DNA of 64,000 nt from Chloranthus sessilifolius (taxonomy: Eukaryota > Streptophyta > Magnoliopsida > Chloranthales > Chloranthaceae), in NCBI GenBank assembly GCA_021018995.1, contig CM037591.1, forward strand, positions 73,311,901 to 73,375,900. The letters run 5' to 3'. Positions 10,974-23,870 of this stretch are shown one piece after another (positions within the stretch are counted from its first letter, which is position 1; each line of letters opens with the position of its first letter). The notes beneath the pieces were generated by a model. That model saw only the letters and a list, made by a program, of their open reading frames with translations. It searched no databases and was not told the origin of the DNA. The position numbers and the translations under genes were made by a program.

Positions 10974-12794
10974 TTACCTTTTCTGCTGAAAGACCTTCTT
11001 GGATAAATATATCCTAGACTGTCTTTTATGGGTGCACAGGTCTTTCAAGAACTTGGCATAGGATAGAATTTGCTTGATTGCATCAAGTAAAGGTAAGTTG
11101 ATCTTCACTTGCTTAAAAGTTTCCATCATTTCCTCTATTTTACCTTGCCCTTTGTCGAAAGGGGAAGGTGCTTGCAATGCCTTGGGAAATGGAAAATGTG
11201 GGACTACTCCCTCATTTGCAGCCTTAGCCAATTGGTCATCTTTCTTTTTAAATTTTTTATTTTCTTGAGAATCCTCATTCTCTTTCTTATTCAAACTGGG
11301 TTGTTCCTGGTTTTCCACCATTGGTGGCTCTTGTTGTGTCCTTTCGAAAACCACTTCTTTTTCTTTTTCCAAATTTCTCACAGGCTCACAGCCCACTTGA
11401 TTATCCACCAGCCTTCCACTTCTCAATGTAGTAACAGATTTAGCTTCCTCATGGGTGGAGGAAACTTCACCCACTATAAACTGTCTCCTTGGGTTATCCA
11501 ATGGTTGGCTAGGCAGCCTCCCTCCTTTCTCTTAGTCAAAGCATTAGACAGCTGACCAAGATGGTCTTCTATCTTTTTAATGCTTTGGTTGTACGAGTAC
11601 ACAATTTGAGATAAGGGACCCAAATTCTGTAATGAGGCCATAACTTGTTCCTTGAAAGAAGGTAATCTCACAGCTGGAGGGGGTGCAAGTTCTTTGCCTG
11701 AATTAAGGAGGCTGAGGCTAGGTCATGGGCTTGGGAACATAACTTTGGTGGTAGGGTTGAGCATTTTTATAGGGCATGGGCTGCTATGACTGTTGGTGGT
11801 GGTTTGGGTAGGCATCTTGTCTCCACCTCAAGTTGGGGTGGTTTCTCCATTGGTACCCAGTAGCAGGCTGTTGCCCATAGGACTGGGTGGCTGCCACATG
11901 CTCTACAACAAAATCTGGAAATTGGACAGCTGAGGGACATTCCTCAAGGGAGTGAGTGGGGGACTGGCATATAGCACAACCCTCCTCTACTCTAGCAGCC
12001 ATGGGTGACTGCATTGTTCCCATGAGCTTATCAAATCTTAATGCCAAACGGTCCACTTTCTTCTCCAAATCACTATGCACATTTACCTCATACATCTTCC
12101 CTCTGGTAGTATTCTCCTTCACCATTCTAGGAGGATCTAAATCCCTAGACAAAGTCTCCCTTTGCATGGAGTTCTCACTAATGATATCAAACAACTCCCA
12201 AGCCTCCTCAGCAGTTTTGTGGAGGTATGTACCATCACAAGAGGCATCAACCATATCCCTACTTTTGGAGTCAATCCCTTGATAGAAACTTTGGACAAGT
12301 TTCCATTCAGGGATTTGATGATGGGGACATTTCTTCAGGAGTTCTTTGAATCTCTCCCAAGATTGGTGAAAATCCTCTGTTGGATCTTGAGCAAATGAGA
12401 TAATGCCCTTCCTCAACTGGCTTGTCTTGGACATGGGAAAAAATTTGGCCAAAAATTGACATTAAAGATCACTCCAAGACTGAATACTGTTGGGGGGAAG
12501 CATGGATAACCAGGTCCTGGCTCTATCCTTCAATGAAAAAGGAAAGAGTCTCATCCTGGTTGCATCCTCCCCTAAACCTGTGATATTGAAAGTGGTGCAC
12601 AGTCCTAAGAATTCATCAATGTGCTTGTATGGATCCTCTTTGGTAAGGCCATGGAATGAGGGTAGCATCTAGATTATGGAAGACTTAATTTCATAATTTC
12701 CTTGAGCAGCAGGGAATTGAATGCAGAAGGGGGAATTGTAAACCCCTGCTGCATTAAATTCCTTTAGAGTTCTAGGCTGTTGTTGCTCACCCAT
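10974..12794 (-). pseudogene. Gag of the Athila-like element (broken)
   Basis: Structural protein of the virus-like particle. Start chosen at 12794, where an ATG opens a frame beginning MGEQQQPRTLKEF. The retrotransposon-gag domain runs through SFHGLTKEDPYKHIDEFLGL (near 12660), RLFPFSLKDRARTWL and FHQSWERFKELLKKCPHH. A CCHC knuckle (CAICQSPTHSLEECPS) lies near 11975. The C-terminal part (11671-10974) is charged and Q/E/K-rich. Breaks: a TAG at about 12670, another near 12455, frame changes near 11680 and 11490, and a frame change into protease near 10970. Confidence 0.88.
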
Positions 12795-13215
12795 TTCGGC
12801 AGATTCAGCTGCAACAGATGTGGGTGAAATTTATCTAGATCTGAGAATTCTTTCAACCTCTGGATTTAATGGAACAATCTGAGGGTTCAGAGTTCTCCTT
12901 CCAAACATACACCACTCACAATCTTACTGCAGAGCAAATCTTCAAATACAATAATCTAAAACAAAAACAAATGACCAATGAATCTAAAACAAAATTAACA
13001 AATCTGACAGATTAACAAGGGTAGAGGGAAGCAAACTCAAGAGCAGCTTTTAGCACAATGTTCTTCCTTAGCAGCAGCTCCAAATATGATGAAATGAGAA
13101 AAAGAACTAGAAAACAACAAGACTTACAAACACCGTTAGTGAAAAATCAAATAAACTATCACAGATCTATGATCTAAACTAAAACAAACTTAGATCTACC
13201 AATTTAAAAGCACAC
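12795..13215 (-). other. Untranslated leader of the Athila-like element
   Basis: Lies between the primer site and the gag start. No coding frame is seen. It is A-rich on the plus strand. The leader is where packaging signals would be expected, but none can be recognised by eye. Confidence 0.5.
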
Positions 13216-13233
13216 CTCCCTATAGCGGTGCCA
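13216..13233 (-). other. Primer binding site, degenerate tRNA-Asp type
   Basis: On the minus strand, six bases inside the 5' LTR, the sequence is TGGCACCGCTATAGGGAG. The Athila-type site TGGCGCCGTTGCCGGGGA, complementary to the 3' end of plant tRNA-Asp, matches at 12 of 18 positions. The related array elements have better versions (49876-49893, 56134-56151). Confidence 0.7.
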
Positions 13234-14341
13234 AAAACTTGTTGGTAAATTGCCTTGCATTCAAAAAGGGATTTAAATTCACACAATTCAAGGCAGATCA
13301 CACACACAGACCTGCAAGTATTCAGGGCCTGTTGTAGCAAGTTTTTAAAAGAGTAAGGAAATGTCCACAGGGAGGTGAGTTCAAAATATGGTAAATCTTC
13401 AGATCTGAAAAAGATCTGGCATCCTACCTAATACTAGGTTAGTAAAAGAAAGGGGAGAGGTTTTAAAGGGTTGTCACATAAACTAAACTATAAATAAAAT
13501 GCAGAATTAGCTGGGATCGAGTCCAGAGTTCAGATCTCACAATTGGAAGGGATTAAAAATAGAAAATGGAGAAGAACAGCTTGGAGTTTGGACTTACTGC
13601 AATTGGGTTAAGCTAATCATGTTACAGGGGATTCAAAGCACACCAATCCCTCAGCTGGCTACAAGCACAGCTGCAGAGTATAAGAATCTACTATAAACTA
13701 AGGGATTTGACTGATCTTAAGGCTATGATCTGTCCACTTCAATGGTCACAGACCATGCTATAGACTTTATCCGACCCAAAGGTTTAAGGTGGAAGAATCC
13801 AAGTGAAACCAGAGATTGGACTGATTTTAAGGCTATGGTCCGTCCACTTCAATGGTCACAAACCATCCTATAGATTTCCTCCAACTCAAAGGTTTCAATC
13901 AGAGCATTAAAACCACTACAGATGCTGTAATTACTAGGTCACAGACACATGCAATTGCAGGGATATAAGATCTAGGGAGATCAAATGGTATCCAAGAGGT
14001 CTACTAGCTAAGTGGGTGAGCTAATCAGCAAACTCCTCTACACAAATCCGATTGAGCACCAAATGCAACCAAGGGAAGTATAGATCTAATTAAAATAATA
14101 AAATCAACATTTACATGATATAAAACTCACTCTACAATGAAATGCTCTCAGATCTGTAGTATGTGTAGTAATTGACCCACAAATAACACTCTCAACCTTA
14201 CCCAATTACAGATCAGACCTCACCCCTTGTTGCTCCGAGGGAGTTAGCTAACCATCGTTGAGCTAAAGGAAGGAAAACAGAATTTTGTTGCAAGCCCTAA
14301 TCTCCAGATTTCGATCCCCCCTAATTACAATTGGGGATCTC

Positions 14342-14349
14342 ATTATATA
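14342..14349 (-). promoter_or_regulatory. TATA motif of the 5' LTR promoter
   Basis: TATATAAT on the minus strand, about 200 bp from the near edge of the motif array at 14550. As the 5' LTR, this would have been the element's promoter, but the truncated outer U3 may have removed part of it. Confidence 0.55.
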
Positions 14350-14549
14350 GCTTTTCCCTCTCGTTTCTCCCACCAATATTCTCTTCTAGGAGGTCCTCAG
14401 AGTTCGTTAGAGTTATGTCAGAGCACGTGGGGTTGGTTAGGGTTTCCTAGGGCATCTTCAGGATCGTCGTGTCGGTCACCAAAGTGCGTCAGGTTGCGTG
14501 CAATAGGTCACCAAGTTGTAGCATGTGAACAGCCTATTTTATGAGAAGT

Positions 14550-15085
14550 TCTTCACACGATTTCGACAGGTTGAGGAAGCTTCTGACAGGTTCAAATGGA
14601 GCTTTTTGGTCCTTTCGCTAGGTTCTCAGATCTCTTCGATAGGTTTCGATAGGATGAGCCTTCTCTTGAAGCTTCAGCGTTCTCTGCTCCTTTGTCTGGA
14701 GCATTCGACAGGTTGGGAAAGCTTTTTGATAGGTTCAACTCTGCATACCAGCATTTCGATAGGATTGCTCTCACTCCTGTTGAAATGTTCAAGTACCTTC
14801 CGATAGGTCTGAGCTCCAGCTTCTCCATCTCGATAGGTTCAGGCAACCATCCGATAGGTTCCCTTTACACCTTAGGTAGACTTTCGATAGGATGATTTCT
14901 TTCTTTCTTTCATTTGCTCGATAGGTTCTTGGATCCTATCGAACTTCTCAATCCTCACGAATTCTTCCTTTCTCTGTCTTCAGATCCTATCAAAACCCTT
15001 CCATCTGCACGAATTCCTCCATTTTTAGCCCTTAGCTCCTATCGAAGTCTTCAGATAACCTCTCAATAGGATGTTTTCGACCTGC
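14550..15085. repeat. TCGATAGGT-type motif array of the 5' LTR
   Basis: Same order and spacing as the array at 3711-4215, with point differences that change some motifs between TGATAGG, CGATAGG and CGACAGG. Several motifs look closer to the TCGATAGGT consensus here than in the 3' LTR. Confidence 0.8.
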
Positions 15086-15152
15086 TTTCACTTCCTTAAC
15101 TTTGCCCCGCTATTGCCACACGCCCCAAGTGGCCAATGGTGTGCAGCCCTCT

Positions 15153-15685
15153 CCACTACTTAACATACAGGCTTGTATTTTCTGGTAGGAATGAGATTTT
15201 CGATAGATACTAGTAATTTTGAGGGAAAAAATCATAATTAAATACCATAGAAAATTTGCCAATGTAAGTAAACGGTTATGATTCAATGTATGATACCTTG
15301 GCATTTCGTCTAGGGATTTAAAATTATTCACTGAGAGTTGCTACTTTGATTCATTTGGGCTTTGTTTGGGCATGTCCATCAGAGGCCTGAGACAACCACT
15401 ATACAAAGGATTGAAAACACTAGAAGTAGTGAACGATCAAAGAGTAACCGAGTTTAGCCCTGAACAGAATTGATTAAGGGAATAAGTCTCGAAAAACCGA
15501 TTCAAGGCATTGATGGTCCTAAAGAAAAAAGTAGGTTCTTGACATAGGAAGATTACTATATCCATTACTTTAATTTGTTGAAAAATCCATTAAAAAAGAC
15601 CCAATTCCCAATTCTCTAGATAATATAAAGTTAAAAAAGTAAGTCATGGCCCATTAACTGTTTGTACCTTTCTTCATCGAGGTCC
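15153..15685. other. Non-coding stretch between truncated LTR and kinase remnant
   Basis: No gene or repeat end recognised. It starts CCACTACTTAACA at the LTR break; CACTAC at 15154 could be mistaken for a CACTA end, but no subterminal repeats follow. Confidence 0.45.
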
Positions 15686-16487
15686 TCAACGAATTGATAC
15701 TGTTGATGGAGATGAAACATCAAGAGTGGGCTGGTTTTCTGGCACTGTTGGTGTCAGAATCGAAGAATCAATGTCTCTGCTAGGCTCTATTTTCATCACT
15801 TCATCTAAGAACTTTATCACCATAGACATAGAAGGCCTTCTAGTGCAATCTTCCTCTATACACCATGCAACAAGCTTTATCGTCTCAACTGATTCTTCTA
15901 CGTGAAACTGCATATCCTTGCTATGTTGGTCAACAATGTCAACTAGTTGATCATCTTCCATCTTTCTCTTCAGTAAACTGACTAGATGATTGTGTTCTTC
16001 AAGTTGGGAAGAGTCGAAATTTCTCCGTCCACATACAATTTCCAAGATCACAATGCCGAATCTATAAATGTCAACTTTCTTAGTAATCTTTAAAGTCAAC
16101 CATTCCAGAGCAAAATAACCCTGACTTCCTCTTAGTGTGGTAATCACACAGCTTTGATCTTTGTCAATCAACTTCGATAGCCCAATATCGGAGACCTTGG
16201 CATTGAAGTTCTCATCCAATAGGATATTTTCGGGCTTATTATCTATCTGCAATCTTCATGGAGATACTTAACTCCCTTGGCTATATCATGTATAATCTTC
16301 TTTCTAGTTTTCCAATCAAGAGTCGGGTTTTGGGTTGTACGAAAGATCCATTTATCCAATGATCCATTGCTCATGTACTCATAAACCAACAACCTATGTG
16401 ATCTCTCAACACAAAACCAGATCAGCCTTACCAGGTTAACATGATAAATGCTTCCTATCGTTTGGACCTCCGCTAAATTTTTTTTTT
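15686..16487 (-). pseudogene. Receptor-like protein kinase fragment, SD2-5/G-type-lectin-RLK-like (pseudogene)
   Basis: A minus-strand kinase domain from about subdomain IV to the C-terminus. The first piece (16487-16254) reads NLAEVQTIGSIYHVNLVRL, then LVYEYMSNGSLDKWIF and GVKYLHEDC; a frame change then leads into the second piece (16252-15686). The wording resembles the SD2-5 group of plant S-domain receptor-like kinases. Key residues are degraded: the catalytic-loop H-x-D-x-K appears as QIDNKPEN with flanking bases lost, DFG reads DIG, APEW reads ALEW, and DVYSFG reads DIYRFG. The glycine-rich loop, transmembrane segment and ectodomain are missing; upstream of 16478 is a 10-base A run (minus strand) and non-coding sequence. 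The C-tail ends in a Ser/Pro/Thr-rich stretch. I judge it a dead 5'-truncated copy. Confidence 0.82.
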
Positions 16488-17808
16488 CCCTTGGCCTAAC
16501 ATTGTGAAACTTGTATCAGCCAACAGATGTGTGTTGACCGAAACCATACCTTGCAAACAATGTACTACAGCCAACAGATGAAAATGAATAATCAACAATA
16601 AAAGTCATTGGCTGTTGAGAATAATAAATCCCTAAAACTTCATGCTAACCTGCTGATAGAGTCCAAATTAAACTGGAAAATAAAGCTAAAAACAGAGGCT
16701 TGTAAGGACCATAAATTTATCAAAATAAAGCTAAAAACAGAGGCAATGGTCCAACCAATTGATTCTTATTAATGGGGTTTTCAAAATAAGTACAAAACAC
16801 TAAATCAATTGGGACATATCCTAGTTCAATGGAGAGAGATCTAGAACTTGAATCAGACCATGGAGATCATCTTTTGATCTAATATTTTGACTATAGACCT
16901 TAGGAGAACTTCAGAGCATGAGAGTCAAATCACACATAACTATGATTGTTCCACACAACAGGCATCCTAAAAAGTGACCCGAGTACCAAGAGTAGCAATC
17001 TGGTTGGATACCTAATACCTATCAGTCATACACAATAATCTGTTATAAGGAACCTCCAAATTTTAATTTAAAAATTTTCTCCTGTCTGAATCATAGAGGG
17101 GCCTATGATCTGAAGGTTTCTTTGGTCTGTATGGATGGAATATTTATACGACTTGGTAGAGATGCATATTCTTTATTTGCAAGTGGTTAAAAGAATCTGT
17201 ACAAACAAACTAAACTAATTAACCACCAAATACTTGGTTTGTCCCTGCCAAATAATAGCCATGTTTAGATTGCACATCAATAGAGAGAATATGAACATGT
17301 TAGTGGATCCTGTTATTTTTATCCAAATAGACTATTTCATTACTTTTGGAACATGCTCATATTTTGTTACATGCATGCAAGACAAAAAATAATGCTTTTC
17401 ATATATTGCAGTTCCTTATGTTCATGGTTCCCATTCTCACATTTGCAATAGAGATGGTTGAGAAAGAGATTGCAATATTCCATCATATTAATTATTATAC
17501 AGCAGCAGTACATAATTAAGGTCAAGATTTGTAGAGAAAAATTATATAATAGATACCTTAGTTTTAGAGGATTAATAGACGTGATCAGATGTTACTTTTT
17601 CTCATTTATTTCCTCTAGGTGATCATCAGATTGGTTGCCCTTTTTTTCTAATACTTGAGCTCTCATTGTTCTAACTCTTGATTTTTGCACAAAGTCATTT
17701 TATATTTGAGGCTCTTGCTACTGCTGACAAGTTCTGTAGACAATTTAACTTTTTTCCTTTTATTGGGTATAAGAAAAAATAAATCATCTTCCCTTGCTCA
17801 TTATGCAG
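16488..17808. other. Non-coding stretch, no gene recognised
   Basis: AT-rich sequence without terminal repeats or long frames. It could include an intron or 5' flank of the kinase remnant, but no upstream kinase exon can be read. Confidence 0.45.
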
Positions 17809-19300
17809 GTTGGTCAGTTTGTAAATTGTTTGATGGAAGCAAGAAACGAATTACAACACAAGTATATACTATTTTCCCTTTTTAAGAAACTATTTTCCCT
17901 TTCTAAGAAAGCTGACTTTTATTTTCCTTTGTTATATCTGTCAATTATTCAAACATAACACATATCAATGCATTCTTCCATCAGATCTGAAATTATCCAA
18001 CATAGGTTTACATATCAATGCACTCTTCCATCAGCCCTAGAAATAATTTATGAAATCTTGATTTACTGATGTCGAGGACTCGGATAAATGTAAATGTCAA
18101 CTTATGATATGAAGCTTGCCTTATCTGAAAGTAGGCTTGCATATTGCTGATTTATGAAGGGTGGCTATTCCTTTTTTTTTTTTAACTGTGGGCCTCTAAG
18201 AGTTGCTAACCTTTTGTATACTTCAAAAGTCTAATAAATAATGGATATAGGTGCAAATGAGCTAGACGGATGGGTAGTTTTGAGTTAGCTTTTACTCATT
18301 GTTTTCTGATTTTAATACTGCACTTAGATTGGTTATACCTTCAAGCATTTAGTTTGAGGTCCGGGGTTTAATTTGCACCTTTACTGATAATTTTTTAAGA
18401 GTTCAAGGATAATGTCTGATGAGAGCGATGACATTTTTTGAAAAAAGGAAAAATGAACCAGTTATAAAGCTTGAGATCAGTATTTGACATCTCACATACT
18501 TGTGTGTCTGTCCTAGGTAGGCCCACCTAATCAACCTCATTAAAATCTGGCATGGCTATACACACACACACACACGGGAGGAATACATGAGACGGAGGGA
18601 TCTGTGTGTAATTGCCTATAGTTGTTCTTTGTGATGGATTGCCATAGATGCTATGACCGGTAGATAGATATGCAATTTGTTTGAGTAAATATATAAATTT
18701 CTACATTTGCTTCATTTTTTTTTTCATAATACGAACTTACTATGTCATGTTGGGTTTGATTTCTCCATGATATTGAAGGATCTGTGTATCATAGCCTATA
18801 GCTGTTCTTTGTCATGGAAAGTCATAAATGCTATGACTGGTAAGTAGATATTACATTTGTTTAAGCAAAAAATGACATCATGACCTGCATAGATGATTGT
18901 AGTATTTCTACATTTGCTTCATTTGTGGTACTCATCATATTGAATGAATGGTGGCTTAACAGGAACAAAAATACAGTATTGACAATTCTATCAGACAAGG
19001 CATCCATGAATCAAAAGAGGTAATTGGAAATTTTTTCTTCTTTATTATAGAAATTTGTGTTGTCATACATTTAATCCATTTGCCTGTATGTAGAGCATTG
19101 ACATAATTGCTACATGTACGAATGTTTCTGTTGCCATCCGAATAAATACTATAAAAGCAAGGGATTTAATCTATTAATGCACAATGACCTAGACTTTAAT
19201 GATGTTCTCTTTTTTATTTCAGGCGATCGATTTCAAGCTCACCTCAAACGGATCACTAGGGGTCGGGGACACTTGGCAGGAGAGGCGAAGCAAATTTTTT
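17809..19300 (+). other. Scattered exon-like segments of an unidentified gene remnant
   Basis: Three short segments follow pyrimidine-rich AG acceptors. 17809-17861 can read VGQFVNCLMEARNELQH. 18963-19019 is an open 57-base segment reading EQKYSIDNSIRQGIHESKE, followed by GTAATT. 19223-19297 follows TTTTTATTTCAG and is open in two frames (one reads RFQAHLKRITRGRGHLAG). They could be remnants of one gene or chance. I do not recognise the product and no start or complete frame can be assembled. Confidence 0.22.
18594..18935. repeat. Imperfect tandem duplication, about 180-bp unit
   Basis: GGATCTGTGT...CCTATAG, ATGCTATGACCGGTAGATAGATAT and TTTCTACATTTGCTTCATTT occur in the same order at about 18597-18717 and 18779-18930, with substitutions and small indels. 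A (CA)n run lies just upstream at 18560-18575. Confidence 0.7.
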
Positions 19301-19554
19301 TTTTTTCTTTTATTTTGAAAATGGGCTATGGGGTTCTCATATTGTTAACTTTCTTTCTTTTCTTTCTCTTTTGTTTGAATAAAAGGATTGAATATGTGGA
19401 GTTAAAAATATTTGACTGATTTAAAAGGTTGGATCATAGGTTGAGATGAAACCTTTTGTTTGAATAAAATAATTGGGCTTCTATTTTTTTTATTAATGAC
19501 ATTGAATTATTTGCATTTGAGTTGAATGGATGTGTTGAAATATGAGATTAATGG

Positions 19555-19779
19555 CTTTTTTTTATATATATATAATTTTTTTTAGAGCATTAAAAAAATT
19601 GTATTAAAAAAAAAAAGCTTTAAAAAAATTGTATTAAAAAAGCATTAAACAAAGCATAAAAAATTGCATTAAAAAAAGCATAAAAAAAATTTATTTAAAA
19701 AAAAATTACATAAAAAATCATTGATGTAATTTTTTTATAAAAAAAAATAGTATTTAAAAAAAAAAAATTGCATATAAAA
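19555..19779. repeat. A/T-rich low-complexity block
   Basis: Repeated short phrases of the type GCATTAAAAAAATTGTATTAAA with long A and T runs. No gene. It lies directly inside the CACTA-type end. Confidence 0.7.
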
Positions 19780-19997
19780 ACCACTGTCAAAAGCAGTGAT
19801 TTTTTCTATGACTGTTAAGTGCAGTCGTTGTTAAAGTTCATAAACCATTGTCTTATATAGTGGTAAAAAAAAATCACTGCTTTTTTTTAGAACTGTTTTG
19901 GGCAGTGATTTTTTTGAAAAAACACCACTGTCAAAGACAGGTTTTTTGAAAAAATCATTGTTTAAGGCAGTGGTTTTTTTGGCTTTTTCACATAGTG
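19780..19997. mobile_element. CACTA-type transposon end with subterminal inverted motifs
   Basis: The block holds repeated short hairpin motifs (CCACTGTCAAAAGCAGTG, CACTGTCAAAGACAG, AAGGCAGTGG) and closes with TTTTTCACATAGTG, the inverse of CACTATGTGAAAAA. CACTA transposons of the En/Spm superfamily start with CACTA and carry arrays of short subterminal repeats that bind transposase. The element body would lie to the left. I could not find its other end or any transposase frame. The 3 bases after the end are TGG. Confidence 0.6.
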
Positions 19998-21330
<1,333 letters not shown>

Positions 21331-22134
21331 CTGCAAAAACAAATCAGACGAAGCAAAAAAACCAAACCTGATAGCTGAGACTTAGTCTACTAACATAATC
21401 AAATGGAAAATGAAGATGAATTGCCTCACAAATCAGGGATAAGTGAGCTGTCTGGGAGACCCATAATCAGGCTTTGGAAATAAGTTGGCAATGTTAAAAT
21501 TCAGAAAAATCTGAAAAAATTAGCAAGTTTAGGGAAAATTTTTAAGAAAAAATCGGAGACAAAAAAAATAATAAGATTAAAAAGTAAAAAAATCAAACAA
21601 TATTAAAAATTAGGAAGTATTGAATCAGACGACATTTTGAAGATCAGATCCGAGACAAATGGGATACGGTGAGATTGTTGTAGTGGACGCGAGGCTGTTG
21701 TAGTGGACGATCCCGTTGCCGCCGAGGATAGATCTAATGCAGTTAGAGATGCGTGAGGAACACTGATGCGTGGATCGCGATGATCTTTGATGTGTGAAGA
21801 ACCGCTAGGGTTTTGGAGAGAGAGATATGAATTTGCAGAGATTTGACCAGCTTCCAATCCATCTCAAATCCTCCGCTCCACGAGATCAAAACCATAAAAC
21901 ATACCTAGATCAGCATTCACTGGCTCCCGATCTCCCAATCCATCTCAAATCCTCCAGGGTTTCTCCAGAGAGAGACAGAGGAGAGAGAGGCTAGCGTTTA
22001 CAGAGAAAGAAGGAAGTGTTTGGACTTTATGAAGAGAGGCGATTTTGTTGCATATATATAAAGAGAAAAATGAGAGGCTTCGGTCGGGCCTGATAGATTT
22101 GCATGTTAACATGCACGTGATGAGAGGATGATTT
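21331..22134. other. Non-coding stretch, possible captured 5' region
   Basis: No coding domain recognised; an 84-codon minus-strand frame at 21603-21857 is unassigned. AATCCATCTCAAATCCTCC occurs twice (about 21856 and 21937). CT-rich minus-strand sequence with a TATATATAAAG motif near 22053 resembles a plant gene leader, perhaps captured with the BSK exon. Confidence 0.35.
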
Positions 22135-22252
22135 AAAAAACCACTGCCTTAAGTTAAAAAACCACTGGTTTAGGTATTAGAATATCACACCACTATTTTA
22201 AGCAGTGGATTATTTTACGCTGCTACAGTGGTTTTTTTCTCATTTTGACGTC
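22135..22252. mobile_element. Second block of CCACTG-type subterminal motifs
   Basis: CCACTGCCTTAAG, CCACTGGTTTAGG, CCACTATTTTAAGCAGTGG and CTACAGTGG follow one another and end TTTTTTTCTCATTTTG, an imperfect match (11 of 14) to the TTTTTCACATAGTG end at 19984-19997. Taken as the eroded right end of a related transposon covering the BSK fragment. The matching left end was not found. Confidence 0.4.
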
Positions 22253-22880
22253 GTGAACACCGGTAGCACCATACAAATTCTAAAGAAGAAATACCTCAAA
22301 TTTATTGTGGAGAGAAGGAGAAATGCCCCGTATGCATATCTAGGAAGTCACTCTCCCCCTTTTATGCTATTCTACTTCCATTTCTCATCCGCTTGAAAAA
22401 TTATGATGGCTTCCATACATAAGATGGTAGTGTCCTTGCCGGTGTCAAGACACTTTTACACAAAATAATAATTTTGTTGCTGGAATCAAGACATTATTTT
22501 TAGTAAAGGATAATGTTTCTACACATCCTAAAATGATTACATTGAAACACTGTCAAAATTTTGAACTTAGACTTTGAGCATGTCTCAGGTCTTATTTCAG
22601 CCCAAACATATGTTAATGAATGATTACTACATGATGAAACTTTGTCCAAGTGATGACACATGAAGATATCCGTGAGGATTGTATCCTATATCAAGTACAT
22701 TAGGAGATGAATTCTATCCCGGAATGATGATTAAAAATATTATCATCAATGAGTATAGAAATCGGTGCAAGGGTATCAAGATAGACTTCAATTTCTATTC
22801 CTATTTGTATGACTAATAATAAAGTCTAGGAAGAAAGTCAGTTAAAAGAATGTTTAGAGACGAGCCTTATTAGAAGAGGC

Positions 22881-22930
<50 letters not shown>

Positions 22931-23394
22931 TTGTACTTTTAATCAAAGGTGTTCTGTAAACATGTAATTAACGAGACATCGTTGACAATACCTATAAGTT
23001 TAAAGTCTCCACAATATAATAAAAATCTTGTATTCTAAGGAGAAGATACAATCCATTTATGAATGAAATATACTTTCTCATAAATTTGTTTTAAGACTTA
23101 AATGTGATCATGATTTTGAAAGAAAATTTTTAAATGAAAATTCTTACTTTGATAATTAATAACGACTACCCTATCCTTCCACTTATCAATGCTATTATTC
23201 GACACTTATGATCGTTCACAAAAAATACATGTTTTGATCCTACACAAAGCCTTATTAGTCCAAATTATGGTACTAATGAAATGACTTGAGTGATTCGTAA
23301 GTCTTAACAGGTGAAGGACACATGTTAAGAAATTTGTGCAAACACCACTTAGAATTCGCGATGAATCCTGAAGACCAAGATTCAAGATAAACAA
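22253..23394. other. Non-coding stretch with a compound microsatellite
   Basis: No gene recognised. A (CT)n-(AT)n microsatellite lies at 22880-22928. From roughly 22560 onward the sequence may already be the LTR of the old Athila-like element that continues beyond the Tekay insertion, but no LTR start could be fixed. Confidence 0.4.
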
Positions 23395-23870
23395 CGTCAC
23401 GATCGATTGTGACCGTGGACGATTGCAAGAGAGTAACAAAATTATAACTTCAGAGAAGAATGTATGATCAATCGTGAAGTACGATTCCAAAGAAAGAGAA
23501 CCACGATTGATCGTGATTGGAAGAAAAGTTTTCTAGAGAAGAATACTTCTACAATCGTGAACTATGATTTCAAAGAAGGAAGTCATGATTGATCGTGACT
23601 TGGCTAAAGAGGCTCACAAGTGAAGAAGAGAAGAGCTACGATTGCACAGAAAAGAATCATGACCGATCGTAACTGCAAAGGAAGTCTCTAGAAAAGGAGA
23701 ATCTTGCAATCGTAGGCCATGATCCCAAGAAAAGAAGAGTTACGATTGATTGAATGTACATGGATAATCACGAATCCATCTTGTTCCATGCCATCGTAGA
23801 CCACGATTGCAAAGAGCGAGGTCTTAGCCAAGTCAAGACTGAAGTCACGATCGTGAAGGACGAGGCCAGA
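23395..23870. repeat. Array of ACGATTGATCGTGA-type palindromic motifs
   Basis: About a dozen variants such as CACGATCGATTGTGAC, CACGATTGATCGTGAT, ATGATTGATCGTGAC and CACGATCGTGAAG, spaced 20-50 bp apart with unrelated sequence between. Each is a near-palindrome around ATCGAT or GATC. A TATA-like ACAAATAAG lies about 120 bp downstream (near 23990), the arrangement seen in the other LTRs, so this is probably the U3 part of an old LTR. Confidence 0.7.

Larger units (their letters stand above)
2388..15152 (-). mobile_element. Athila-like Ty3/gypsy LTR retrotransposon, nearly full length, 5' LTR truncated
   Basis: Two direct repeats of about 2 kb (2388-4491 and 13240-15152) flank an 8.7-kb internal region. 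On the minus strand this encodes, in order, gag with a CCHC zinc knuckle, protease with a DLGA active site, reverse transcriptase with FMDD, RNase H and integrase. RT and protease wording (VPKKSGITV, LLDLGA) and a primer site complementary to tRNA-Asp are known features of the Athila branch of Ty3/gypsy. No envelope-like frame is seen in the 3 kb after integrase. Several in-frame stops and frame changes make this copy non-functional. The 5' LTR (right side) lacks its outer ~194 bp, so the insertion boundary is lost there. Confidence 0.9.
13240..15152 (-). repeat. 5' LTR of the Athila-like element, outer end missing
   Basis: It repeats 2388-4297 with scattered differences and stops abruptly after GTGTGCAGCCCTCT. 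The last ~194 bp of the other LTR, which contain the terminal TG/CA end, are absent. It contains hairpins at 13725-13756 and 13835-13866, a minus-strand TATA at 14342-14349 and the GATAGG array at 14550-15085. Confidence 0.88.

Noticed and set aside
7571-12794. Integrated plant pararetrovirus
   Set aside because: The domain order protease-RT-RNase H-integrase, paired LTRs and tRNA-Asp-type primer site are those of a Ty3/gypsy retrotransposon. No movement protein is present.
15154-19997. A complete CACTA element from CACTAC at 15154 to the TAGTG end at 19997, capturing the kinase
   Set aside because: After CACTAC there is no matching terminal sequence or CCACTG subterminal motifs, the 3-bp flanks (CTC and TGG) differ, and no LTR remainder lies beyond 19997.
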